Source: Clostridia bacterium
GTDB taxonomy: Bacteria; Bacillota_A; Clostridia; Christensenellales; Aristaeellaceae
DNA: 45,848 bases
NCBI GenBank assembly: GCA_017432405.1
Contig: JAFRJF010000276.1
Span: forward strand, 1 to 45,848
Direction of reading: 5' to 3'
Each line of letters starts with the position of its first letter. The first letter of the stretch is position 1. Below the pieces are notes generated by a model that had not been told where the DNA came from, did not search any database, and worked only from the letters and a program-made list of their open reading frames with translations. Shown here piece by piece: positions 37,854 to 45,848 of this stretch. A program made the position numbers and the translations under genes.

Positions 37854-39053
37854 TCAAAGCGCCTCCACGTCCACAGATTTCGGATAGCCCAGGACCTCGC
37901 CTTTGTCCATGAAGCGATAGCAGCTCACCACGTGGGTGTCGCTGATGCGGATCTCCGGGGGATACTTGCCGGCGCACGCCTCGCAGCGCATCTCGCAGCG
38001 ATCCCGGAAGTAGCAGTAATTGGGCATCTCCACCGGGTTCGGCACGCTGCCGGGGATGTTGTACAGCGCGTCCACCTTCTTGCCCACCACGGGCTTCGAG
38101 CGCATCAGGCCGATGGTGTAGGGGTGGGCGGGGTGGTGGAAGATGTCCTCGGTGGTGCCCTTTTCCACCACGCGCCCGGCGTACATGACCACCACGTAGT
38201 CCGCCATGCCGGCCACCACGCCCAGGTCGTGGGTGATCAGCATGATCGAGGAATTCAGCTTGTCCTTCAGGCTGCCCAGCAGGTCCAGGATCTGGGCCTG
38301 TATGGTCACGTCCAGGGCGGTGGTGGGCTCGTCGGCGATGATCAGCGCGGGCCGGCAGGCCAGGGCGATGGCGATGCACACCCTCTGGCGCATGCCGCCG
38401 GAGAGCTCGTGGGGGTACATGTTGTACACGCCCTCCTTGTTGGCGATGCCCACCAGCTCCAGCATCTCAAGGGTGCGGGCCTTGACCTCCTCCTTGCTCA
38501 TCTCCGGAAAGTGGAGCTCGGTGACCTCGTCCACCTGTTGGCCGATGCGGAACACCGGGTTCAGGGCGGTCATGGGCTCCTGGAAGATCATGGAGATGCG
38601 GTTGCCGCGGATCTTCTCCATGATGGAATTGGGGGTGTTGACGATGTTGTAGGCCCTGCCGTCGCCCTGGCCCAGGTTGAAGCGGATCTCGCCGCCCACG
38701 GTCTGGCCCGAGGGCCGCTGCAGCAGCTGCATCAGCGACAGGCTGGTGACCGACTTGCCGCAGCCGGATTCGCCCACGATGCCCACGGTCTTGCCCACGG
38801 GCACCTCGTAGCTGACGCCGTCCACGGCCCTGACCACGCCCACGTCGGAGAAGAAGTAGGTGCACACGTTGTCAAATTCCACCACGTTTTTCGGGTCCTT
38901 CATCCGCGTGGTGTACAGCGATTCGTCCCTCGCCGCGTCCGCCCGGGCCTTTTCCAGCTTTTTGGTCACCCGGCGGTTGAAGCGGGTGATGCGCCGGGAT
39001 TCGCTGCCTGAGATATAGGCGCTCTTTTTATTTTCGCTTGACATGTTCGGCAC
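37854..39053 (-). CDS. oppD: Oligopeptide ABC transporter ATP-binding protein OppD
   Basis: The second ATPase of the peptide importer, 399 residues. It carries an N-terminal extension of about 60 basic/polar residues (RRITRFNRRVTKKLEKARAD) before the nucleotide-binding domain starts at VEFDNVCTYFFSDVGVVRAV. Walker A is GESGCGKSVTSLSLMQLL, the signature is HELSGGMRQRVCIAIALA and Walker B is ALIIADEPTTALDVTIQAQ. The C-terminal cysteine cluster CYFRDRCEMRCEACAGKYPP is the site thought to hold an iron-sulfur cluster in some OppD/DppD proteins. The order oppB-oppC-oppD-oppF is classical. The long N-terminal extension is unusual, but the start has GGAGGTGCC in front of it. Confidence 0.96.
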   Translation of the reverse strand: MPNMSSENKKSAYISGSESRRITRFNRRVTKKLEKARADAARDESLYTTRMKDPKNVVEFDNVCTYFFSDVGVVRAVDGVSYEVPVGKTVGIVGESGCGKSVTSLSLMQLLQRPSGQTVGGEIRFNLGQGDGRAYNIVNTPNSIMEKIRGNRISMIFQEPMTALNPVFRIGQQVDEVTELHFPEMSKEEVKARTLEMLELVGIANKEGVYNMYPHELSGGMRQRVCIAIALACRPALIIADEPTTALDVTIQAQILDLLGSLKDKLNSSIMLITHDLGVVAGMADYVVVMYAGRVVEKGTTEDIFHHPAHPYTIGLMRSKPVVGKKVDALYNIPGSVPNPVEMPNYCYFRDRCEMRCEACAGKYPPEIRISDTHVVSCYRFMDKGEVLGYPKSVDVEAL

Positions 39054-39056
39054 CTC

Positions 39057-41114
39057 CTATCGCTTGGCCTTCGGGTCATAGGCGTCCCGCAGGCCGTCGC
39101 CCACGAAGTTGAACGCGATGACCGTCAGGCAGATCAGCAGGCCCACGGGGATCCAGATGAAGGCGTAGTGCTGCATGGCCGAGGCCGACGAGACGGAGTT
39201 GATGATGGTGCCCCAGGTGGCCAGCGGGTGCTTGACGCCCAGGCCCAGGAAGGACAGCGTGGATTCGGTCAGTATGACGCCGCCCATGCCCATCGTGGCC
39301 TGCACGATCAGCTGGGGCATGATGTTGGGCACCAGGTGGTGGAATATGCGGTCCTTCACCTTGATGCCGGTGGCCTCGGTGGCCACCATGAATTCCTGCT
39401 CGCGCAGGGTCAGGATCTGGCCGCGCACCAGCCTTGCCACGCTGGCCCAGCCCATGATGCCCAGCGCCGCCATCATGATGATCAGGCGGATGTAGGTGTC
39501 CATGCGCATGACGTCCATCAGCGCGCCGATGATGATCATGATGGGCATGTAGGGCAGGCAGTAGAAGATGTCCACCAGGCGCATGATCAGCATGTCCACC
39601 CAGCCGCCGTAGTAGCCGGACAGGCCGCCCATGATGACGCCCAGGAAGGTCTCCAGGAACACGACCACGAAGCCCACCATCAGCGACACCCGGCCGCCGT
39701 ACATGATGCGGGCGAACACGTCGAAGCCGTCGCCGTCGGTGCCAAGGATGTGTTCGGCGGAAGGGGCGTCGAACATGTTGATGACGTAGATGATCTGCTG
39801 GCACTTGACCACGTACTCGCCGGTCTGGCTGCGGTTGAGGGTCAGTTCGGTCTGCTGGGTGGAGACGTTGCCCGCCTCGTCCGTCACATATTCGCCGGTC
39901 TCGGTCTGCATGGGCAGCTCGTACATCAGGGTTCCGGTTTTGGCGTTGCTGGCGGCCATCTCCAGCGCCTTTTCCGTCAGCGACTTCTTCAGGCCGTATT
40001 CCATGGTGTCGGCGCCGTCATAGCGGCGCACCGAGAAGGGGGTCATCTCCATGAACTCGTCGCCCGCGGCGTTGCGCACCAGCCAGGCGCCCTCCTCCCT
40101 GGACAGGGTCCAGCTCTGGCCGTCGGCCTCGAAGCTGCCGCCGGTGGCGGTGGCCAGCAGGGCGGCCAGGTTCAGCGCCGGGGATACCGATGCGCCGGAC
40201 TCGTAGGTGCTGTTGGTCAGGCGGCTGTACACCTTCGCCCGCTGGGGCTCCACAAGCCGGTAGGCGTGCCAGGCGCCGCCGTCCTTCGCCAGGGCGTAGT
40301 CCTCGCCGTTATAGGCAAAGCCGGTGCCGTCCAGGTGGATCTCGTTATCCAGCGCGGCCTCGAAGCCCGCGTCCAGGGGCTCGCCCACGTACTGCACGCC
40401 GTCGAAGGATGCGGTGATGGCGTAGGACTTGGCCTTGCCCCGGGTGTAGGTGTAGGTCGTGCCGTTCAGCTCGAAGGTGCCACCCTTGGCGTCGCTGGCG
40501 ATGGCGGCCCTGACGGCGTCCTCCAGGCCCTCCACCGGGTCGTGGATGTAGTCGAGCTTCTTGCCGACCATGCTGTAGGTGCCGATCTCGGCCTCGCCGC
40601 TGCCGTAGAAGCAGACCTCCTGGCTGTCGGCGGCAGAGGCCAGATACACGTCGTCGGCCATCTTTTCGATGCGATAGGCCTTTTCCTCGCCCTGGATGTA
40701 GTCCACGTCGGCACCGGCGGAGAGCATGTTCTTGATGATGGAGTTCATCTTGTTGTTGACGGCGCGCTCTACCGATGCGCCGCCGTCGATGTCGAAGCCG
40801 CTGTAGGCGGTGTTCTCCTTGACCATGCCGTAATCGACATTGCGGGGCTCATATTTATAGAAGATCTGCTTTTGCCCGTAAGGGTAGAACAGCGGCCCCA
40901 CGAAGGAGAACAGGAACATTAAAATCAGTGTCACCGAGCCGAACACAGCCAGGCGGTTGCGAATGAACCGCTTGAACACCTGCCGTCCGGGGGAGAGCAC
41001 CTTTACGCGGGACAGGTCGTCCAGCTTGACCTCGCCGCCCTGGGCCTGCGTGTTCCCCTTGGCGACCTTGCGGGCCTTCAATACCTCGTTGAGATTGTAG
41101 CTGTTGCCGTTCAT
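39057..41114 (-). CDS. oppC: Oligopeptide ABC transporter permease OppC with a ~365-residue extracytoplasmic insertion
   Basis: The second membrane subunit of the peptide importer. Ordinary OppC proteins have about 300 residues; this one has 685. The first membrane helix lies at about 56-76 (LAVFGSVTLILMFLFSFVGP). The usual core resumes at about 451 with AEHILGTDGDGFDVFARIMY and runs through the EAA loop region EFMVATEATGIKVKDRIFHH to the C-terminus. Between them, residues about 85-450 form a soluble insertion on the outer side. It contains at least three related hairpin units (GGTFELNGTTYTYTRG, GTGFAYNGEDYALAKDGGAW, GGSFEADGQSWTLSREEGAW), so it has internal repeats. No frameshift is involved, as the frame is continuous. 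GGGGGTGG precedes the ATG. Confidence 0.92.
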   Translation of the reverse strand: MNGNSYNLNEVLKARKVAKGNTQAQGGEVKLDDLSRVKVLSPGRQVFKRFIRNRLAVFGSVTLILMFLFSFVGPLFYPYGQKQIFYKYEPRNVDYGMVKENTAYSGFDIDGGASVERAVNNKMNSIIKNMLSAGADVDYIQGEEKAYRIEKMADDVYLASAADSQEVCFYGSGEAEIGTYSMVGKKLDYIHDPVEGLEDAVRAAIASDAKGGTFELNGTTYTYTRGKAKSYAITASFDGVQYVGEPLDAGFEAALDNEIHLDGTGFAYNGEDYALAKDGGAWHAYRLVEPQRAKVYSRLTNSTYESGASVSPALNLAALLATATGGSFEADGQSWTLSREEGAWLVRNAAGDEFMEMTPFSVRRYDGADTMEYGLKKSLTEKALEMAASNAKTGTLMYELPMQTETGEYVTDEAGNVSTQQTELTLNRSQTGEYVVKCQQIIYVINMFDAPSAEHILGTDGDGFDVFARIMYGGRVSLMVGFVVVFLETFLGVIMGGLSGYYGGWVDMLIMRLVDIFYCLPYMPIMIIIGALMDVMRMDTYIRLIIMMAALGIMGWASVARLVRGQILTLREQEFMVATEATGIKVKDRIFHHLVPNIMPQLIVQATMGMGGVILTESTLSFLGLGVKHPLATWGTIINSVSSASAMQHYAFIWIPVGLLICLTVIAFNFVGDGLRDAYDPKAKR

Positions 41115-41127
41115 GTCGCCACCCCCC

Positions 41128-42117
41128 TCAGCTCAGACGCACGCGGGGGTCAGCCGCGGCGTACAGCAGGTCGGAGATCAGGTTGCCCAGCAGCGTCAGT
41201 ATCGATATGAAGGCCAGGTAGAACATGATAAAGGGGATGTCTGCCTGGGTCATCGACGTGTAGGAGGCGAAGCCGATGCCCCGGATGGAGAACAGCGTCT
41301 CGGTGATCAGCGCGCCGGAGAACAGGCCCGGCAGCGTGCCGCCCAGCATGGTCACCAGCGGGATGAAGGTGTTGCGGAAGGCGTGGCGGTTGATGACCGT
41401 GCGCTCCGGCACGCCCTTGGCCCGGGCGGTGCGGATGTAGTCGGCAGAGAGCACCTCCAGCATATTGGTACGGGTGTAGCGCATCAGGCCGCCGATGGAG
41501 ATGATCACCAGCGTGATCAGCGGCAGCACAAAATGCTTCGCCACATCCAGGAATTTTCCGAAATCAGACAGGGTCATGTAGTTGCGGCCCTGCATGCCCG
41601 ACAGGTCGAACCAGCCGAGCTTGACGGAGAACACGTATTTCAGCACCGTCGCCACGAAGAAGGTGGGCATCGAGATGCACACCATGGCGACCACCGTGGT
41701 AAAGTAATCGGTAAAGCTGTACTGCTTGCGGGCCGCCGTGATGCCCAGCGGTATGGCGATCAGTATTTCAAGTATGAACGAGACGAGGCCCAGCGCAAAG
41801 CTGTACCACACCGTGTTGTGGAATTCCACGGTGACGGGTACGTTCCACACCCAGCTGTCGCCCCAATTGCCCCGCACGGCGTTGCCGAGCCAGATCAGGT
41901 AGCCCCTGACCACGCCCTTGTCCATGCCGTACTGGGCGTTCAGGTCCTCCAGCCACTCGGCATAGCTCTTGGTCGCGCCCGGCCGGGAGGCCAGCTCCCG
42001 CGCCTTGGTTTCCACAAAGCCCGAGGGCATGTTGTACATCAGCACGTAGATGATGAACATCACGAAGAACAGTATAAAAACGCTGTAGACCAGGCGCTTG
42101 GCCGTATACTTCAGCAT
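41128..42117 (-). CDS. oppB: Oligopeptide ABC transporter permease OppB
   Basis: The first membrane subunit of the importer, 329 residues, with about six membrane segments. It begins MLKYTAKRLVYSVFILFFVM, has the long periplasmic-side loop with WLEDLNAQYGMDKGVVRGYL, then the cytosolic EAA loop SADYIRTARAKGVPERTVIN and the tail SDLLYAAADPRVRLS. This matches OppB/DppB well in length and order. A frame opens 41 codons further upstream through the end of a repeat element; the ATG at 42117 with AAGGTGGG upstream is chosen. The stop is 13 bp before oppC. The 436-base gap to oppA contains a large palindromic element. Confidence 0.95.
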   Translation of the reverse strand: MLKYTAKRLVYSVFILFFVMFIIYVLMYNMPSGFVETKARELASRPGATKSYAEWLEDLNAQYGMDKGVVRGYLIWLGNAVRGNWGDSWVWNVPVTVEFHNTVWYSFALGLVSFILEILIAIPLGITAARKQYSFTDYFTTVVAMVCISMPTFFVATVLKYVFSVKLGWFDLSGMQGRNYMTLSDFGKFLDVAKHFVLPLITLVIISIGGLMRYTRTNMLEVLSADYIRTARAKGVPERTVINRHAFRNTFIPLVTMLGGTLPGLFSGALITETLFSIRGIGFASYTSMTQADIPFIMFYLAFISILTLLGNLISDLLYAAADPRVRLS

Positions 42118-42208
42118 TGTCTTCCCACCTTCTGCTTGGTCTCGCGCCTGGCGCGAGTCCTTGATTGTGATGAATGGTCGGTCGTGTGAGATTGGTTGGG
42201 TTTGGTAG

Positions 42209-42468
42209 ATTCTGATTTGTCGGGGAGATACGGTGTCCAAAAGCCTTCCCCAGCGACCGAAGGGAGCGGTTCAGGGGAAGGTGGCGCGGCGCGAAGCGCC
42301 GTGACGGATGAGGTCGTTCTCCTGGGAGGGACCGCGTAAACTGTTGTTACCGCGGGGAACCGACCTCATCCGACCCGCTACGCGGGCCACCTTCCCCTGA
42401 AGGGGAAGGCTTTTGGTTGCGCTATCAGTCATTCCTATTGGCTTGTTATCTCCCCGACAAATCAGAAT
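42209..42468. repeat. Nested palindromic element between oppA and oppB
   Basis: Perfect 22-bp terminal inverted repeats (ATTCTGATTTGTCGGGGAGA plus TA; 42209-42230 and 42447-42468) enclose a second inverted repeat, CCAAAAGCCTTCCCC (42237-42251) with GGGGAAGGCTTTTGG (42402-42416). Further stems inside are GATGAGGTCG and CGACCTCATC. The inner sequence (CTTCCCCTGAAGGGGAAGG, GGCCACC, CGCTACGCG) resembles palindromes common in gut Clostridia genomes. There is no ORF. With flanking spacer it fills the 436-base gap between the two genes. Confidence 0.88.
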
Positions 42469-42500
42469 TTGTCTTTCAAATCATGAACAGTCCCCGCACG

Positions 42501-42523
42501 GGCGGAGGGGGATTCCCTCCGCC
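42501..42523 (-). terminator. Stem-loop just after oppA
   Basis: GGCGGAGGG and CCCTCCGCC form a 9-bp stem 31 bp after the oppA stop. It lacks a T-run, so it may stabilise the oppA mRNA end or only attenuate readthrough into oppBCDF. Confidence 0.5.
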
Positions 42524-42553
42524 AGTGCAGGGCACAGGATCGTTATGGGTTAA

Positions 42554-44932
42554 TTACTTGACGGCCAGGGTCTCGACCTCGGCGTACCAGTTCCAGTAGG
42601 GGGTCATGTCCTGGGGGATGGAGTCGATGTCCATGCGCTGGGTGGAGAAGGTGGTGCAGTCCTTGCGCTGGTACAGCGGCAGCTCGCAGCCCCAGTCCAT
42701 GATGATCTCCATGGCGTCCTTGTAGATGCTCTTGCGCTCCTCGGTGTCGGCGCTGGCGCGGCCGGCCTTGATGAGCACGTCGAGATCTGCGTCATCCACG
42801 GAGTAGTGGTTGGAGTTGGTGCCCTTGCCGTGGGCGTTCTCGCTGGAGTAGACCTGGGTCATGTCGGGGTCCACGTTGGCCTGCCAGGCGGCGGCCCACA
42901 TCATGGCGGTGTTGCCTTCCAGGGCGTTGTTCCACACGGAGGTGCCCACGTCGTTCACCTGCAGGGTGATGCCCAGCTCGGCCAGCACGTTGCTGGCGGC
43001 CACGGCCACGCCGTAGGCGGGGTGGTCCTGGATGCCGGCGCCGGGGATCATGATCTCATAGGTCTGGGGCACGTCGGTGAACTTGCCGGCGGCCTCGTCA
43101 TAGGTCAGGCCCGCGGCGATGAAGAAGCCGATAGCGGCCTGCTTCGCGGCCTCGTAGCGCTGCTCCTCGCTCATGGAGGCGTCGTAGATCGGGTTGCCCA
43201 GCACGTCCTCGGAGTAGGCGTTGTGATAGCCCGGGTCCGCCGGCTTGGGCGCGGCCCAGCTGGTGTTGGAGATGGGATACTGGATCACGGAGGCGCGGTC
43301 GTCATAGTAGGACTTGATGACGGTGTCGCGGTACACGGAGAACAGGGTCATGAAGCCCTTGCGCAGCGCCTTGGATTCCTCGGAGCCGGGTTCGCCGTTC
43401 ATGTTCACCAGGTCGGCGTTGATGCCCAGGTAGCCGTAGCCGCGGTAGTCGATCAGCACGGTGGTGATCACGTCGCCGGTCAGCTCGCCGTTGCTGTTGG
43501 CGTCCTTGATGGCCTTCACGGTGTCCTCGCTGATGGAGGGCATGTTCAGGTCAAAGCTGCCGGTGACGATGCCGGGCACGTAGTCGGTGTCCTGCAGGAC
43601 CTCCTGCATCTGGATGTACGGAATCTTGGGCTCGCCCTTGAAGTAGTGGGGATTGGCCTTCAGGGTGAGCACGTTGTTGGCGTAGCCCTCGAAGGTGTAG
43701 GGGCCGCAGCCCAGGGGCTCGGTGTTCTTCGCCTTCACGCCGGACAGGTCGCCCTTGGGGAAGCCGAAGCTGTTGCCGGCGTAGTCGTACAGGGCCTTGT
43801 CGCCGTAGTAGTGCAGGGGCGCGACATAGAAGTTCATCTCGTAGATGGCGGTGGCGTCGTATTCGGTCATGTGCACGGTCATGCTGTAGTCGCCAGTGCG
43901 GATGATGCCCTTGATGTTCGGTGCGCCCGCGCCGGTGTTGACGCCCACCTGGTAGTCGGCGCCCAGGTTGGCGATGGTCAGGGCCAGGCGGTCGGAGCCG
44001 GCGGTTTCGGTGGCCTCGGCCTCCTCCACGGTGTCATAGGCGGCCACGATGGCGTCCCAGAAATCCTGGGCGGTGGCGTCCTCGGCCAGGTCGGTGAAGC
44101 CCCATTCCGCCGCGGCCTGGGCCACGGTGGCGTCGGCAGCGGCGTAGCCGTTGGCGATGCAGTAGTCCACGATCTCCTGGGCGAAGGCCGCGCCGGCCTG
44201 GTTGTTGTAGTAATCCCAGAAGGCCTTGTACTGATCCTCGGTGTACAGGGCGTTGGCCACGTAGCCTTCGCCTTCGCCGTCGCCGAAGATCTTGTTGCCG
44301 CGGCTCTCCATGCCGCTACGGTACTCCTCCATGCCCTCGATGGGCAGGGCGTACAGGGTGGAGGACCCGTCATAGGTGGGGTCGCACTCGACGTAGATGC
44401 TGAAGATCACGTCGTCGATGTTCGCGGGCTCGCCGTCGGAGAACACGATGTCGTCGCGCATGGTGAGCTTGTAATCCACGCTGCCGTCGTCGTTCTGCAC
44501 GACCTCGACGTTGCCCATGCCCTTGTATTCATAATCGGTGCCGTTGTAGTTAACGGTTTCGCCGTCGATACCGTTGTTGAGGATCGCGCCGCCGCGGTCA
44601 GCCTGCAGCAGCGTTGCCTGGGTCAGGTCTACAACCTCCCGGTCGTAGGCAGTGGTGTTGAAGAAGGGGCTGAACTTCTGGCCGAAGGTGGCGGTGGAGT
44701 AGACCATGCCGCCCTCCATGCGCGCGTCGGAGGTCTCTTCGGCAGGCGCTGCCTCGGTGGTTTCTGCCGCTTCGGTGGCCTCGGCCTCGGCAGGCTCGGC
44801 GGCCTCCACGGCCTCGGTCGCTTCCGCGGCTTCAGGGGCGGCCTCCGTCGTTTCGGCCAGTGCGCCGAAGCACAGCCCGCAGGCCATGATCAGTGCCAGA
44901 GCCAGCGCAAGCAGTCTGTTCAGTTTGTTCAT
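42554..44932 (-). CDS. oppA: Oligopeptide ABC transporter substrate-binding protein OppA
   Basis: The extracellular peptide-binding subunit (SBP_bac_5 family) that delivers peptides to OppBC. It is 792 residues, longer than the usual 540-600. Residues 1-27 are a signal peptide (MNKLNRLLALALALIMACGL, cleavage near ALA-ET). There is no good lipobox, so anchoring is not obvious. Residues 28-65 are an Ala/Glu/Thr tract that may space the protein from the wall. The binding domain then includes YKLTMRDDIVFSDGEPANID, PLGCGPYTFEGYANNVLTLK with NPHYFKGEPKIP, and NDVGTSVWNNALEGNTAMMW. It contains an inserted Ala-rich helical region at about 220-300. GGAGGAAGAATCAAC precedes the ATG. It is separated from oppB by the palindromic element. 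Confidence 0.93.
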   Translation of the reverse strand: MNKLNRLLALALALIMACGLCFGALAETTEAAPEAAEATEAVEAAEPAEAEATEAAETTEAAPAEETSDARMEGGMVYSTATFGQKFSPFFNTTAYDREVVDLTQATLLQADRGGAILNNGIDGETVNYNGTDYEYKGMGNVEVVQNDDGSVDYKLTMRDDIVFSDGEPANIDDVIFSIYVECDPTYDGSSTLYALPIEGMEEYRSGMESRGNKIFGDGEGEGYVANALYTEDQYKAFWDYYNNQAGAAFAQEIVDYCIANGYAAADATVAQAAAEWGFTDLAEDATAQDFWDAIVAAYDTVEEAEATETAGSDRLALTIANLGADYQVGVNTGAGAPNIKGIIRTGDYSMTVHMTEYDATAIYEMNFYVAPLHYYGDKALYDYAGNSFGFPKGDLSGVKAKNTEPLGCGPYTFEGYANNVLTLKANPHYFKGEPKIPYIQMQEVLQDTDYVPGIVTGSFDLNMPSISEDTVKAIKDANSNGELTGDVITTVLIDYRGYGYLGINADLVNMNGEPGSEESKALRKGFMTLFSVYRDTVIKSYYDDRASVIQYPISNTSWAAPKPADPGYHNAYSEDVLGNPIYDASMSEEQRYEAAKQAAIGFFIAAGLTYDEAAGKFTDVPQTYEIMIPGAGIQDHPAYGVAVAASNVLAELGITLQVNDVGTSVWNNALEGNTAMMWAAAWQANVDPDMTQVYSSENAHGKGTNSNHYSVDDADLDVLIKAGRASADTEERKSIYKDAMEIIMDWGCELPLYQRKDCTTFSTQRMDIDSIPQDMTPYWNWYAEVETLAVK

Positions 44933-44999
44933 GTTGATTCTTCCTCCTTGTGTTATTCATTAAACGCATTGCTGCGAATAATTCGTTGGAATGGGACGT

Positions 45000-45113
45000 G
45001 TGGCGGCAGATTGCTGTCATAGCGTTCCGTAGCGGTGCCTATCAGGCGCCACCGTGCCCCGACGGTACGGAAGTGGCGGCAGATTGCCGCGAAGTGAAGC
45101 GAGTCCTTCAGGG
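45000..45113. repeat. Repeat-rich spacer upstream of oppA
   Basis: The direct repeat GTGGCGGCAGATTGC occurs imperfectly at about 44999-45014 and fully at 45072-45087. CGCGAAG...GAGTCCTTCAGGG (45088-45113) is another copy of the motif found at 10966, 13380 and 17818. No gene is seen between oppA and the membrane protein at 45144; the oppA promoter was not identified clearly. Confidence 0.6.
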
Positions 45114-45143
45114 TCGCTACGTGGATATCCGGCGGCGTTGCCG

Positions 45144-45680
45144 TCATTCGGCTTTAATACATTTCAAGCGCTTCCACTGGCGGTGGCAGAATATGGCGCA
45201 GGCAACCAGCACCGCCGCGCATACAGCAAACACCCCGTCGCCCGGCAACAGCTCTGCCCCGCGCAGGGCGTTCACGGCCTCGCCGATCAGGGCGACGCCG
45301 CCCAGCAGCGCGACGAAGAACGTGCAGGCCGGGGCCCGGTTCTCCAGCCGGTCGGCGTGCCGGTGTTCGAAGGGTGGCTTTTCCCGGAACAGGCTGACGG
45401 CGATGCCCGACGCCAGGGCCAGGGGCAGCGCCGCGAAGGCGAAGGCCAGGGCTATGACCAGCGCGCGCATGGCCGCCGACACCGGCAGCAGCGCGGCCAC
45501 CCACGCAAGCCACCCTACCGCGCAGCAGGCCGCCACGCGACGCCTGGCGGCCTTCACCGTCTGGCCGTCTGCCGCATAGACCCAGGGCGCGCCGATGTAT
45601 TCGTAGTCCGATTTCACCCTGCCGCGCCCGTCGATGGATTCGACGATGCGGTAGTCGCCCACATACCGATTCCTCGACAT
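45144..45680 (-). CDS. Small multi-pass membrane protein, unknown function
   Basis: A 178-residue protein I do not recognise. Its N-terminus (about 1-45) is soluble and polar, with a beta-like pattern (YVGDYRIVESIDGRGRVKSD, YEYIGAPWVYA), followed by RRR and four hydrophobic segments (about 48-68, 70-95, 117-135 and 147-165). The chain ends HRQWKRLKCIKAE. Arg residues flanking the first membrane segment place the N-terminal part in the cytosol. GGAGGCGCT precedes the ATG. It has its own TATAAT promoter at 45710-45738 and is upstream of oppA on the same strand, 211 bp away, with repeats between. Confidence 0.75.
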   Translation of the reverse strand: MSRNRYVGDYRIVESIDGRGRVKSDYEYIGAPWVYAADGQTVKAARRRVAACCAVGWLAWVAALLPVSAAMRALVIALAFAFAALPLALASGIAVSLFREKPPFEHRHADRLENRAPACTFFVALLGGVALIGEAVNALRGAELLPGDGVFAVCAAVLVACAIFCHRQWKRLKCIKAE

Positions 45681-45709
45681 AGCGCCTCCGATTTAATAAT
45701 CTGCATTAC

Positions 45710-45738
45710 ATTATATCATATAAATGGAATAAAGTCTA
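45710..45738 (-). promoter_or_regulatory. Promoter of the small membrane protein gene
   Basis: The minus strand reads TAGACT (45738-45733), 17 bp, TATAAT (45715-45710), 30 bp before the start codon. Confidence 0.75.
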
Positions 45739-45753
45739 CAATAATATATGGAA

Positions 45754-45790
45754 GGGGGTCCGGAAATCCGTTTCGGATTTACGGACCCCC
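45754..45790. terminator. Hairpin near the right edge
   Basis: GGGGGTCCGGAAATCC and GGATTTACGGACCCCC form a 16-bp stem with one mismatch around gtttc. It probably ends transcription from a gene beyond the window. The last 58 bases show nothing else. Confidence 0.7.
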
Positions 45791-45848
45791 GTCCAGCGAA
45801 AGATCACAAACATCTCGCTCCCAGCCTCGCCCCGCCGCTCTCCCTCAC

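Noticed and set aside
42231..42446. A small gene or regulatory RNA inside the opp palindrome
   Set aside because: No ORF with a ribosome site, and the sequence is explained by nested inverted repeats; transcription data would be needed to claim an RNA gene.

Overview
The window is a high-GC, gene-dense bacterial chromosome segment. Several signals point to a Clostridia-type Firmicute, possibly Christensenellales-like gut bacteria (the order is an inference). They are a CIRCE operator in front of groES-groEL, a Bacillus-type LexA/DinR box (GAAC-N4-GTTC), strong AGGAGG ribosome binding sites, YolD- and DUF6465-type proteins, and an oligopeptide ABC operon whose binding protein starts with an AxA signal peptide and an Ala/Glu/Thr tract. 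No rRNA, tRNA, CRISPR array, prophage or complete insertion sequence is visible.

Layout. 1-3021 (minus): groEL (partial), groES, a DUF6465 protein and rarA. 3047-4121 is a small graveyard of toxin-antitoxin-type genes: a frameshifted YgiT-type zinc-finger gene, a deleted brnT with a surviving brnA, and the tail of an XRE repressor. 4122-5966: a membrane-anchored PQQ-type beta-propeller protein. 6154-10949 (plus): a four-gene corrinoid operon (cbiA, threonine-phosphate decarboxylase, cbiP, cbiB). 11033-14650: a DUF554 membrane protein, a large FAD oxidoreductase and a ferredoxin-like aldo/keto reductase. 14824-19080: a cytosolic PAS-GGDEF-EAL-PAS protein and an M20 amidohydrolase. 19150-20035 (minus): two tandem small proteins that join a bacteriocin-type double-glycine leader to an SH3 domain, with a 33-residue membrane peptide upstream. 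20251-23924: ridA, galE, recR, ybaB and a secreted EF-hand/leucine-rich-repeat protein. 24141-28730: a multi-pass membrane protein paired with a potassium-channel-like protein, then a Wzm/Wzt-type polysaccharide exporter. 28798-32111 is a DNA-damage locus: LexA-boxed promoter, Y-family polymerase, YolD-like protein, a 42-residue ORF and a convergent SRAP protein. 32114-36443: acyltransferase, alpha/beta hydrolase, a degenerate uronate-reductase relative, and a PAP2 phosphatase. 36506-44932 (minus): an oppABCDF operon whose OppC carries a very large extra domain. 45144-45680: a small membrane protein.

A theme across the window is palindromic intergenic repeats. One family is built on arms like CTGATTTGTCG; some copies enclose long inverted arrays of 7-bp units, and another encloses a different nested palindrome. 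Several copies sit exactly on gene ends, so that the stop codon lies inside the repeat arm (cbiP, cbiB, the FAD enzyme, the aldo/keto reductase, the EAL protein). One copy lies between oppA and oppB, and one lies in the leader of the SOS polymerase operon.

The most unusual gene content is the double-glycine-leader SH3 pair under an apparent response-regulator promoter. The OppC insertion and the repeat-laden SOS leader come next. All functional calls rest on reading motifs and context; no database search was possible.
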